Source: Kingella_B sp963529665 (GTDB lineage Bacteria > Pseudomonadota > Gammaproteobacteria > Burkholderiales > Neisseriaceae). From it: a stretch of DNA of 6,480 bases. Of the stretch, positions 1-4,923 are shown one piece after another. The translations under genes were made by a program, and so were the position numbers. Numbering within the stretch: the first letter of the stretch is position 1; the number at the start of each line of letters is the position of its first letter. Below the pieces are notes generated by a model. The model saw nothing but the letters and a program-made list of their open reading frames with translations. It ran no database searches and had not been told where the DNA came from. The stretch covers positions 1-6,480 of the forward strand of contig CAUSAG010000045.1 in the NCBI GenBank assembly GCA_963529665.1, written 5' to 3'.

Positions 1-200
1 AACTGCACGCGCTGGTATTTCAGCCCCAACACGGCGGCAAGACTGGTCGCCAGCGTGGTTTTGCCCACGCCCGGCACGTCTTCCAGCAAAACGTGTCCGC
101 CCGCGAGTATGCAGGTTAAGAGCTGTTTTAATACAGTTTGTTTGCCAAGAATGATGGCGTTGAGTTGTTTGAAAACGGGGTCAAAGGTGGGATTGGGCAT
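1..200 (-). CDS. MoxR-family AAA+ ATPase, N-terminal part (runs off the window)
   Basis: The 66 visible residues begin MPNPTFDPVFKQLNAIILGK and contain a Walker A P-loop, DVPGVGKTTL, at about residues 41-50. It is preceded by GGHVLLE (34-40), the usual order in MoxR/RavA-type AAA+ ATPases: a helix with ILGK, then GHVLLED-PG-GKT. These cytoplasmic ATPases act as chaperone-like factors in assembling or activating membrane or metal-dependent proteins, commonly beside a DUF58 gene; that partner would lie outside this window. The start at 200 is an ATG with GAAAG about 6 bases upstream. The gene follows the membrane-protein gene by 37 bp on the same strand, suggesting co-transcription. Walker B, sensor and arginine finger are beyond the edge, so the subfamily is inferred from the N-terminus alone. 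Confidence 0.85.
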   Translation of the reverse strand, partial: MPNPTFDPVFKQLNAIILGKQTVLKQLLTCILAGGHVLLEDVPGVGKTTLATSLAAVLGLKYQRVQ

Positions 201-237
201 AAATATCTTTCAGGGATTGAGATTGGAAAATATTGTT

Positions 238-765
238 TTAATGAGACGGCGCGGCATTGCTGTGCCGCAAAGGCAGCCTGAAAAGCCAACGGCGCAGCAG
301 CCATTTGAGTAGTGCAAACAGCGGGAACGACAGAAAAAACAGGATAAAGCCATGCCCCACGCTCCACAATTTAAACGACAGCGGCACCACTTGGTTATCC
401 GCCGTGATGCGGTATTGCTGCGTGAGCTGCGCGGAGTCGTAGTTCACAAACAATTCAAACGCATCGGGCGCAACGGGCGTTAGGCTGAAAAACCGACCGT
501 TCTCATCATCGCGGCTGAACGCTTGGCGCAACAGGGTTTCGTTGCTTTTCAGATTGTGCAGCCGCTGCGGCAAAACCTCGCCCTGCGGCGTGCGCACCAA
601 AACGGTGAACATCGGGCTGATTGCGTCGCCTTGCGCGTATTGCTCGGCGGGCAGTTGCTGAAAGCCCCACGCCATCGCCATCATCAGCAGCCACCATGCA
701 ATCAGGTGGGCGATGGCGATGAGTAGTTTGAGCACGGCGGTGGTGATAAAGATACGCGGGGTCAT
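238..765 (-). CDS. Two-helix inner-membrane protein of unknown function
   Basis: The protein has 175 residues from the ATG at 765. I do not recognise a named family. One hydrophobic helix lies near residues 13-35 (LKLLIAIAHLIAWWLLMMAM region). An 80-100 residue polar domain with no cysteines follows, then a second helix at about 138-157 (GFILFFLSFPLFALLKWLL) and a basic tail (RRWLFRLPLR). This suggests both ends in the cytoplasm and a periplasmic middle domain. The frame stays open to a TTG at 888 inside greB, but the added residues are encoded partly by uptake-sequence repeats, so 765 is preferred. No classical Shine-Dalgarno is present; an uptake sequence sits one base before the ATG and its AGG may serve. 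It lies between greB and the moxR-like gene on the same strand. Its last residues (FRLPL) are encoded by another uptake sequence. It may work with the ATPase, which is inference from position only. Confidence 0.75.
   Translation of the reverse strand: MTPRIFITTAVLKLLIAIAHLIAWWLLMMAMAWGFQQLPAEQYAQGDAISPMFTVLVRTPQGEVLPQRLHNLKSNETLLRQAFSRDDENGRFFSLTPVAPDAFELFVNYDSAQLTQQYRITADNQVVPLSFKLWSVGHGFILFFLSFPLFALLKWLLRRWLFRLPLRHSNAAPSH
271..282 (+). repeat. DNA uptake sequence (AG-kingDUS), exact
   Basis: AGGCAGCCTGAA lies inside the 3' end of the two-helix membrane protein gene, where its complement encodes part of the C-terminal FRLPL. Confidence 0.85.
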
Positions 766-766
766 T

Positions 767-778
767 TTCAGGCTGCCT
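767..778 (-). repeat. DNA uptake sequence at a translation start
   Basis: This exact copy ends one base before the ATG of the membrane protein gene, so its AGG is about 10 bases from the start codon and occupies the ribosome binding region. Confidence 0.85.
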
Positions 779-796
779 ATAATGCGAAATGATATT

Positions 797-808
797 TTCA
801 GGCTGCCT
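797..808 (-). repeat. DNA uptake sequence, left half of inverted pair
   Basis: Exact copy on the minus strand; it pairs with the copy at 822-833 to form the hairpin downstream of greB. Confidence 0.85.
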
Positions 809-821
809 TTGGCGGTGTTTA

Positions 822-833
822 AGGCAGCCTGAA
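822..833 (+). repeat. DNA uptake sequence, right half of inverted pair
   Basis: Exact copy on the plus strand, complementary partner of 797-808. Confidence 0.85.
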
Positions 834-850
834 AATCTGTTGCCAGCGGG

Positions 851-1339
851 CTAATCAATCTTGATGTATTCCACCGCCAAAATCTCAATCTGCTCGCGTC
901 CCTCGGGCGTGTTCAGCCACACGCTGTCGCCCTCGCGGGCTTTGATGAGCGCGCGGGCAAGTGGCGATTTCCACGAGATTTTGTTGTGCGCGGCATCAAT
1001 TTCATCCTCGCCCACAATGCGGACGGTTTGCTCTGCGCCGTTGCCGCGTTCCAGCGTAACCGTGGCGGCGAAGAATACTTGGTCGGTGGGCTCGCGCGTT
1101 TCGGGGTTCACCACCACTGCATCTTGCAGGCGTTTGGTTAAAAAGCGGATGCGGCGGTCAATCTCGCGCATTCGACGTTTGCCGTAAAGATAATCGCCGT
1201 TTTCGCTGCGGTCGCCATTGCTGGCTGCCCAGTTCACAATTTGCACGATTTCGGGGCGTTCTTTGTTCACCAGTTGGTAAAGCTCGTTTTGCAAGGCGGC
1301 GTGCCCTGCGGGGGTCATGTAGTTTTTGATTTCGGACAT
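851..1339 (-). CDS. greB: Transcription elongation factor GreB
   Basis: The 162-residue product matches the usual GreA/GreB length and two-domain layout. The N-terminal coiled coil (about 1-75) carries the family loop NGDRSENGDYLYGKRR; D43 and E46 correspond to the acidic tip that is inserted into the RNA polymerase secondary channel to stimulate cleavage of backtracked RNA. The strongly basic stretch after it (RRMREIDRRIRFLTKRL, about 55-71) is typical of GreB rather than GreA. The FKBP-like C-terminal domain ends with SPLARALIKAREGD (125-138). The ATG at 1339 has only a weak ribosome site. It appears to head a minus-strand run with the membrane protein and the moxR-like gene, and is divergent from ilvC. 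Confidence 0.95.
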   Translation of the reverse strand: MSEIKNYMTPAGHAALQNELYQLVNKERPEIVQIVNWAASNGDRSENGDYLYGKRRMREIDRRIRFLTKRLQDAVVVNPETREPTDQVFFAATVTLERGNGAEQTVRIVGEDEIDAAHNKISWKSPLARALIKAREGDSVWLNTPEGREQIEILAVEYIKID

Positions 1340-1371
1340 ACTGCTTGGCGCGGTGCGGTAAAAAAGGGCGT

Positions 1372-1377
1372 ATTTTA
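1372..1377 (-). promoter_or_regulatory. Possible -10 element of greB
   Basis: TAAAAT on the minus strand lies about 33 bases before the greB ATG. The region 17 bases further upstream has no good TTGACA match, so this is only a candidate. Confidence 0.25.
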
Positions 1378-1403
1378 ACGTAAATATGTTGGCATGAATG
1401 GTT

Positions 1404-1415
1404 TTCAGGCTGCCT
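1404..1415 (-). repeat. DNA uptake sequence between greB and ilvC
   Basis: Exact copy in the divergent intergenic region, immediately left of the candidate ilvC promoter. Confidence 0.85.
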
Positions 1416-1419
1416 TAAA

Positions 1420-1448
1420 TTTACGTTTCGTTACAAATGGTGTACCAT
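1420..1448 (+). promoter_or_regulatory. Candidate ilvC promoter
   Basis: TTTACG and TACCAT are separated by 17 bases, each matching four of six consensus positions. A transcript would start near 1455 and carry a leader of about 145 bases. The match is modest and other starts are possible. Confidence 0.3.
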
Positions 1449-1528
1449 GCGCACGCTTTGCATTTTTATCGCACGACAACGGCACAACCGTTGCCCGATT
1501 TGATAAAGCCGCCGTTTCCAAACGAAAC
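1425..1528 (+). promoter_or_regulatory. ilvC leader with inverted repeats
   Basis: The leader holds a small hairpin, CAACGG-N5-CCGTTG (1477-1493), nested within a longer inverted pair, GTTTCGTT (1425-1432) and AACGAAAC (1521-1528). No leader peptide rich in Ile, Val or Leu codons was seen, so classical attenuation is not supported. The function, if any, is unknown. Confidence 0.25.
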
Positions 1529-1589
1529 TGCCCCTTTGTCAGGTAGGTGAAAATCAACAAGTCCTCTCTTCTTAAATCTTTTGCCAATA

Positions 1590-1595
1590 AAGGAA
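1590..1595 (+). promoter_or_regulatory. ilvC ribosome binding site
   Basis: AAGGAA lies 5 bases before the ATG at 1601. It decides the start: the frame is open back to a GTG at 1547, but those 18 extra residues are not part of the usual IlvC N-terminus. Confidence 0.8.
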
Positions 1596-1600
1596 ATGAA

Positions 1601-2614
1601 ATGAAAGTTTTTTACGACAAAGATGCTGATTTATCCCTAATCAAAGGTAAAACCGTGGCGATTATTGGCTACGGCTCGCAAGGTCATGCCCATGCTGCCA
1701 ATTTGAAAGACAGCGGCGTGAATGTGGTGGTGGGTTTGCGCCAAGGCGCTTCTTGGAACAAAGCAGCGGCGGCTGGTTTTGACGTGCGCACCGTTGCCGA
1801 AGCAACCAAAGCGGCAGATGTGGTAATGGTTTTGCTGCCCGATGAAAACCAACCGCTGGTTTACAAAAACGAAATTGCGCCCAATTTGAAAGACGGCGCA
1901 GCGTTGGCATTTGCCCACGGCTTCAATATTCATTACAACCAAATCGTGCCGCCCAAAAATGTGGACGTGATTATGATTGCGCCCAAAGGCCCTGGGCACA
2001 CCGTGCGCAGCGAGTTTTTGAAAGGCGGCGGCGTACCTTCTTTGATCGCGGTGCACCAAGATGCAACGGGCAAGGCGCGCGATGTGGCGTTGTCTTACGC
2101 AGCGGCTAACGGCGGCACCAAAGGCGGCGTGATTGAAACCGATTTCCGCCAAGAAACCGAAACCGATTTGTTTGGCGAGCAAGCCGTGTTGTGCGGCGGC
2201 TTGGTTGAGCTGATTAAAACAGGCTTTGAAACCTTGACCGAAGCAGGCTACGCGCCTGAAATGGCTTATTTTGAATGCTTGCACGAGATGAAGCTGATTG
2301 TGGATTTGATTTACGAAGGCGGCATCGCCAACATGAATTACTCCATTTCTAACAACGCGGAATACGGCGAATATGTTACCGGCGTGGAAGTGATCAACGA
2401 GCAATCGCGCGAAGCGATGCGCAATGCGCTAAAACGCATTCAATCGGGCGAATACGCCAAAATGTTCATCACCGAAGGCGCAACCAACTACGCCAGCATG
2501 ACCGCGCACCGCCGTCAAAACGCGGCGCATCCTGTGGAGCAAATCGGCGCACAACTGCGCGGCATGATGCCTTGGATCAGCAAAAACAAATTGGTGGACC
2601 AAGATAAAAACTAA
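1601..2614 (+). CDS. ilvC: Ketol-acid reductoisomerase (NADP+), class I
   Basis: The enzyme catalyses the Mg-dependent alkyl shift and NADPH reduction of acetolactate or acetohydroxybutyrate, the second common step of valine, leucine and isoleucine synthesis, in the cytoplasm. The 337 residues match the short class I form. The Rossmann domain has GYGSQG at 23-28 and R47/S51 in the loop expected for NADPH phosphate contact. H106 (FAHGF) is the conserved histidine. The knotted C-terminal domain keeps the metal and substrate residues D189 and E193 (TDLFGEQ), E225 and E229 (YFECLHEMKL), and S250 (YSIS). All expected active-site residues are present, so the gene looks functional. It stands alone here: ilvB/I and ilvH, often adjacent in Neisseria, are not in the 1.6 kb upstream. 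A strong terminator follows at 2648. Confidence 0.98.
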   Translation: MKVFYDKDADLSLIKGKTVAIIGYGSQGHAHAANLKDSGVNVVVGLRQGASWNKAAAAGFDVRTVAEATKAADVVMVLLPDENQPLVYKNEIAPNLKDGAALAFAHGFNIHYNQIVPPKNVDVIMIAPKGPGHTVRSEFLKGGGVPSLIAVHQDATGKARDVALSYAAANGGTKGGVIETDFRQETETDLFGEQAVLCGGLVELIKTGFETLTEAGYAPEMAYFECLHEMKLIVDLIYEGGIANMNYSISNNAEYGEYVTGVEVINEQSREAMRNALKRIQSGEYAKMFITEGATNYASMTAHRRQNAAHPVEQIGAQLRGMMPWISKNKLVDQDKN

Positions 2615-2630
2615 TCTGCGCTAAATCATC

Positions 2631-2642
2631 AGGCAGCCTGAA
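2631..2642 (+). repeat. DNA uptake sequence between ilvC and its terminator
   Basis: Exact copy lying 16 bases after the ilvC stop codon and 5 bases before the terminator stem; it is not itself part of the hairpin. Confidence 0.85.
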
Positions 2643-2647
2643 AAAAC

Positions 2648-2680
2648 AAAACCGTTTGGTGTTCTGCCAAACGGTTTTTT
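2648..2680 (+). terminator. Intrinsic terminator of ilvC
   Basis: A perfect 12-bp stem, AAAACCGTTTGG (2648-2659) and CCAAACGGTTTT (2667-2678), encloses the 7-base loop TGTTCTG and runs into six Ts. The A-rich left flank would give T-rich sequence on the other strand, so it may also work in reverse. Confidence 0.92.
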
Positions 2681-2696
2681 ATTAGATAAGGTGGAT

Positions 2697-2708
2697 TTCA
2701 GGCTGCCC
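2697..2708 (-). repeat. Near-match DNA uptake sequence
   Basis: TTCAGGCTGCCC differs at one outer base from the complement of the exact 12-mer; the inner ten bases are intact. Confidence 0.6.
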
Positions 2709-2772
2709 CACTTGGTTAGTTTACTGCAAACGTTTGGGGCTACTGCATCTCCCCTACGTCCAGCCGAACGCA

Positions 2773-2854
2773 GCATTCTTTTTTCGGAAAAAAGCGTGCG
2801 TTGTCCGACGGCGCACGAAGTGCGACTAGTTCGCACGCGCCGAAAAAAGGATGC
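2773..2854. repeat. Long nested hairpin, intergenic
   Basis: GCATTCTTTTTTCGG (2773-2787) pairs with CCGAAAAAAGGATGC (2840-2854) at 14 of 15 positions. Inside it GCGTGCG (2794-2800) pairs with CGCACGC (2832-2838), and the centre holds a further small hairpin, CGCAC-GAA-GTGCG. The whole could fold as a single long irregular stem in RNA, or mark an old inverted-repeat element. Confidence 0.6.
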
Positions 2855-2866
2855 GGAGTAAGGGAA

Positions 2867-2883
2867 GTTTGGCGTAGCCAAAC
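2867..2883. repeat. Small perfect hairpin
   Basis: GTTTGGC, the loop GTA, then GCCAAAC: a 7-bp perfect stem with a three-base loop, 12 bases after the long nested hairpin. Confidence 0.55.
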
Positions 2884-2910
2884 CTGTACGTCGGGATCGC
2901 CTTTCTTTTG

Positions 2911-2944
2911 CTTACTTTTCTTTGGCGAAGCAAAGAAAAGTAAG
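2911..2944. repeat. 14-bp perfect hairpin, probable dispersed repeat
   Basis: CTTACTTTTCTTTG and CAAAGAAAAGTAAG form a perfect 14-bp stem around the loop GCGAAG. The sequence CTTTGGCGAAGCAAAG within a T-rich/A-rich arm is, from memory, common as a dispersed intergenic repeat in beta- and gamma-proteobacteria. No T-run follows on the plus strand, so it is not a normal terminator. Confidence 0.65.
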
Positions 2945-3086
2945 TGCTCCGTCGGCACGAGACGCATGGTTAAAGCTAAACGAATGCTAACCACAAGGCA
3001 CTAATCTTGTTTTAGCTTCGCAACTCCGCTGCGCTCCGCAGGCTGCCTATCCTATTTCATTATCCATATTCCACGCATTTCACCCC

Positions 3087-3893
3087 ATGCTAGACATCAT
3101 CATCCCTTGCTACAACACCGCCCACACCCTGCCCCGCGCGGTGCAAAGCTGCCTGAATCAACCCGAAGCCGAGCGCATTTGGCTGATTGACGATGCGTCC
3201 ACCGATCACACTTGGCAAACCATTTTGCAGCTGCAACAACAGTTTCCCAACAAAATCCAAGCGTTCAGGCTGCCTGAAAACGGCGGCGCGGCAATGGCGC
3301 GAAATTGGGGCGCGTTGCAAAGCCCTGCGCCGCTGATTGCCTTTTTGGATGCAGACGATGAATACCAGCACGGCGCGTTAGCCGCGGCGTGCCTTGCCTT
3401 TGAAAAGTTTGATTTTTTGGGATTGGTGCGCCTGCGCCTGCACGCGGTTGGGCTGCCTGAAAAATATCGCCAGCAGCCTGATTTTGCGCGGGCATGGCAT
3501 GGCGTGCAAATGACGGTGGGCGGCAATACGGTGTTTCGCCGCGTGTTTTTCTTGGCGTGTGGCGGTTTTCCGCGCGATGATTTGTTTCGCCAATTCGGCG
3601 GCGAAGATGGCGCGCTGGGCTTGGCAACGGTGGGCAGCAGCGTGGTAGGCACCTTGTTTGACGACAACGAGCCTGCGGTTTTGCATTATTGGCGCGATGG
3701 TATTCACGCCGCGCATTTGCTGGATGCGATTTTGTTTAACCAAAATCCGCGCCATGTGGCAGCGCATGATATGCAACGCGCCAACCAAGTTACCCAGCAG
3801 ATCCAGCAGCAATTAGGCAGCCTGAAAACCATTTTGGCTGCGCCGCAAACGGGGGTGATGCCTTTGCTGGTGAGCCGCGCTGATGCAGCCTGA
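3087..3893 (+). CDS. Family 2 glycosyltransferase (GT-A fold)
   Basis: The 268-residue protein should transfer a sugar from a nucleotide-sugar donor to a cytoplasmic acceptor; donor and acceptor cannot be read from the sequence. GT2 motifs occur in order: IIIPCYN (4-10), IDDASTD (34-40, nucleotide binding), NGGAAMARN (65-73), the DXD-type metal site LDADDEY (87-93) and the acceptor-side GGEDGALG (171-178), whose ED supplies the probable catalytic base. No signal peptide or membrane helix is seen, so it is probably soluble or peripheral, like lipopolysaccharide or capsule transferases. The ATG at 3087 places the first beta strand right at the N-terminus, as usual, but has no clear Shine-Dalgarno. 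Exact uptake sequences lie inside the gene, encoding FRLPE and GSLK. The C-terminal 60 residues are Gln/Ala-rich and unlike the core domain. The DUF2726 gene follows after 53 bp. Confidence 0.93.
   Translation: MLDIIIPCYNTAHTLPRAVQSCLNQPEAERIWLIDDASTDHTWQTILQLQQQFPNKIQAFRLPENGGAAMARNWGALQSPAPLIAFLDADDEYQHGALAAACLAFEKFDFLGLVRLRLHAVGLPEKYRQQPDFARAWHGVQMTVGGNTVFRRVFFLACGGFPRDDLFRQFGGEDGALGLATVGSSVVGTLFDDNEPAVLHYWRDGIHAAHLLDAILFNQNPRHVAAHDMQRANQVTQQIQQQLGSLKTILAAPQTGVMPLLVSRADAA
3264..3275 (-). repeat. DNA uptake sequence within the glycosyltransferase gene
   Basis: Exact minus-strand copy in the near-palindrome TTCAGGCTGCCTGAA. The plus strand of the same site, 3266-3277, reads AGGCTGCCTGAA, the form I recall as the Simonsiella dialect. 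Confidence 0.8.
3815..3826 (+). repeat. DNA uptake sequence within the glycosyltransferase gene
   Basis: Exact copy in frame in the Gln/Ala-rich tail, where it is translated as GSLK. Confidence 0.85.
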
Positions 3894-3940
3894 AAAGCTG
3901 TTTGTTTGCTGCGAATGTTGTTTTTCTTTTTTCAGGCTGC
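3885..3940 (+). repeat. Inverted repeat spanning the glycosyltransferase stop codon
   Basis: GCAGCCTGAAAA (3885-3896) pairs perfectly with TTTTCAGGCTGC (3929-3940) over a 32-base loop. The left arm is a degenerate uptake sequence containing the TGA stop of the glycosyltransferase; the right arm is an exact one. There is no T-run after the stem, so it is unlikely to be an efficient terminator. Confidence 0.6.
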
Positions 3941-3942
3941 CT
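3931..3942 (-). repeat. DNA uptake sequence before the DUF2726 gene
   Basis: Exact copy ending 4 bases before the ATG at 3947, in the position where a ribosome binding site would be expected. Confidence 0.85.
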
Positions 3943-3946
3943 ATTG

Positions 3947-4453
3947 ATGAAGAGTTCGTTTGTTTTGCTGTTGATTGTTTTGCTGTTGCTGGCGCTGTTA
4001 TGGCTGATTTGGGGGCTGCGACGGCGCAAGCGAAATCCGTTTTTAGCAAAGCATCCCAAGCTGCCTTATCTGCGCCGAGCGCTGATGACGGCAACGGAAA
4101 TGGATGTGTATATTATTTTGCTGGAAGCGCTGCCCGATTACATGATATTCAGCCAAGTGCAGGCTTCGCGCGTGTTGGAAGTACCCAAGAGCCGCGAGAC
4201 GTATTATTGGTTTAATTTTGTGAGCCGTTTGAGCTATGACTTTGTGATTTGCCGCGCCGATAGCACGCCGATTGCGGTGATTGAAGTGGATGACAGAACC
4301 CACGAATTGCCCGAGCGGCAAGAAGCGGATAACCGCAAAAACAAGGCAACGGAAGCGGCGGGCGTGGCGGTGATTCGCTGGCTGGTGGGTGAAACGCCGA
4401 GCCATGAGCAGATTGCGAAGTTGATTCGATGGATTGATCGGCAGAGTGATTAG
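3947..4453 (+). CDS. Membrane-anchored DUF2726 protein, nuclease-like fold
   Basis: From the ATG at 3947 the product has 168 residues. Residues 4-22 are a single Leu-rich membrane helix followed by RRRKR, so the rest should face the cytoplasm. The remainder fits DUF2726: a conserved lead (LLEALPDYMIFSQV, 58-71), YYWFNFVSRLSYDFVI (86-101), then PIAVIEVDDRTHE (108-120), EADNRKNKA (126-134) and a final strand VAVIRW. D98, E113 and D115 have the spacing of a PD-(D/E)XK-like core, a fold found in nucleases; activity is inferred, not shown. A TTG at 3902 would extend the N-terminus by 15 residues, but gives a less convincing anchor. No Shine-Dalgarno is seen. It follows the glycosyltransferase and may share its transcript, though the two functions have no obvious link. 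Confidence 0.85.
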   Translation: MKSSFVLLLIVLLLLALLWLIWGLRRRKRNPFLAKHPKLPYLRRALMTATEMDVYIILLEALPDYMIFSQVQASRVLEVPKSRETYYWFNFVSRLSYDFVICRADSTPIAVIEVDDRTHELPERQEADNRKNKATEAAGVAVIRWLVGETPSHEQIAKLIRWIDRQSD

Positions 4454-4508
4454 TTTGGAGATTGGGCGTTGATGCCTGCCCTGCGGCTGAAAACCCATCA
4501 CCCAACAA

Positions 4509-4544
4509 AAAACCGTTTGGCTTAATACCAAACGGTTTTGTTTT
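4509..4544 (+). terminator. Intrinsic terminator after the DUF2726 gene
   Basis: AAAACCGTTTGG (4509-4520), loop CTTAATA, CCAAACGGTTTT (4528-4539), then GTTTT. The stem is identical to that of the ilvC terminator while the loop differs. Six As at its left give a T-run on the minus strand, so it may serve both strands. Confidence 0.9.
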
Positions 4545-4553
4545 GGGGCTGTA

Positions 4554-4763
4554 CTAGATAAGCGCGTATATCACGCCCGCTTGGCTGGCGGAAAACAGGG
4601 GGTCGTAAAAGTCTTTGCTCCATTCGGTGATGAGCACGTTGATTTTCACCACGCCAAAGCCGAGTGACACGAGCACCACTAGGATAAGCTACGAGAGCGG
4701 GTTTTTGGTGTTGAGCCAGTAGTCTTGGATGAAATAGTGGAAGTTTTTGAGTAGTTTTTTCAT
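4554..4763 (-). pseudogene. Remnant of a YddA/SbmA-like ABC transporter gene (N-terminus only)
   Basis: From an ATG at 4763 the minus strand reads MKKLLKNFHYFIQDYWLNTK, NPLS, then an in-frame TAG at 4689-4691. The same frame continues with LILVVLVSLGFGVVKI, NVLITEWSKDFYDPLF and ASQAGVIYAL up to a second TAG at 4554. The pattern of a YW near the N-terminus, one membrane helix, GVVKI-V and W-xx-DFY-xxL matches the start of YddA/SbmA-type transporters (permease fused to ATPase, about 550-600 residues). Only about 70 codons remain; the other membrane helices and the whole ATPase domain are missing, with a terminator directly beyond. It is therefore a truncated and interrupted relic. The family assignment rests on recalled similarity to E. 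coli YddA. Confidence 0.7.
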
Positions 4764-4814
4764 GGGGATTTTGTGGGGTGGGGACGGTTTTGGGGAGAAG
4801 TGTGGAAACTGGTT

Positions 4815-4826
4815 TTCAGGCTGCCT
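4815..4826 (-). repeat. DNA uptake sequence downstream of mntP
   Basis: Exact copy in the gene-free interval between mntP and the transporter relic. Confidence 0.85.
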
Positions 4827-4911
4827 ATGCCCTGCCCTTTTAAACAACGAGAGCGATTGGGCGCAGATGGTGAGATGGATTTTAGCTTGGCAGAAACACA
4901 TTGCGCTACTT

Positions 4912-4923
4912 TTCAGGCTGCCT
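4912..4923 (-). repeat. DNA uptake sequence, last one in the window
   Basis: Exact copy 55 bases after the mntP stop. No further exact copy occurs in the remaining 1.5 kb. Confidence 0.85.

Larger units (their letters stand above)
793..837 (-). repeat. Inverted pair of uptake sequences downstream of greB
   Basis: ATTTTCAGGCTGCCTT and its complement AAGGCAGCCTGAAAAT face each other across about 11 bases, giving a stem of roughly 16 bp just past the greB stop codon. Paired uptake sequences of this sort are known in Neisseriaceae as candidate transcription terminators. Neither side is followed by a clear T-run, so termination would be weak, and the downstream genes could still be read from greB. 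It may instead act as an attenuator. Confidence 0.7.
2681..3086. other. Gene-free stretch with structured intergenic sequence
   Basis: No reading frame here looks like a real protein. Short open frames exist on both strands, but they are spread over inverted repeats and translate to low-quality sequence. The minus-strand one (FFASPKKSKQKK region) resembles spurious ORFs I recall from repeated intergenic sequence in proteobacteria. The stretch contains three hairpins listed separately, a near-match uptake sequence at its left and a degenerate one at 3037-3048. No promoter or ribosome site for the glycosyltransferase is evident. Confidence 0.7.

Noticed and set aside
1547..1600. GTG-started extension of ilvC or a leader peptide
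   Set aside because: The extra residues are not part of class I IlvC, contain no run of Ile/Val/Leu regulatory codons, and the AAGGAA at 1590 points to the ATG at 1601.
1637..2404. 255-codon open frame on the minus strand
   Set aside because: It lies wholly antisense to ilvC, whose protein is complete and conserved; the frame is open because of ilvC codon use and its translation resembles no family.
2740..2994. 84-codon minus-strand frame containing FFASPKKSKQKK
   Set aside because: It spans three inverted repeats, lacks a ribosome site and looks like the translated repeats often misannotated as proteins.
2801..3004. 67-codon plus-strand frame with a Phe-rich middle
   Set aside because: The hydrophobic middle is just one arm of the 14-bp hairpin; no ribosome site or conserved pattern.
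2681..3086. CRISPR array or tRNA in the gene-free stretch
   Set aside because: No regularly spaced direct repeats and no cloverleaf or T-loop sequence were found on either strand.
3206..3812. Several 90-150 codon minus-strand frames
   Set aside because: All are antisense to the glycosyltransferase, which has its full motif set.
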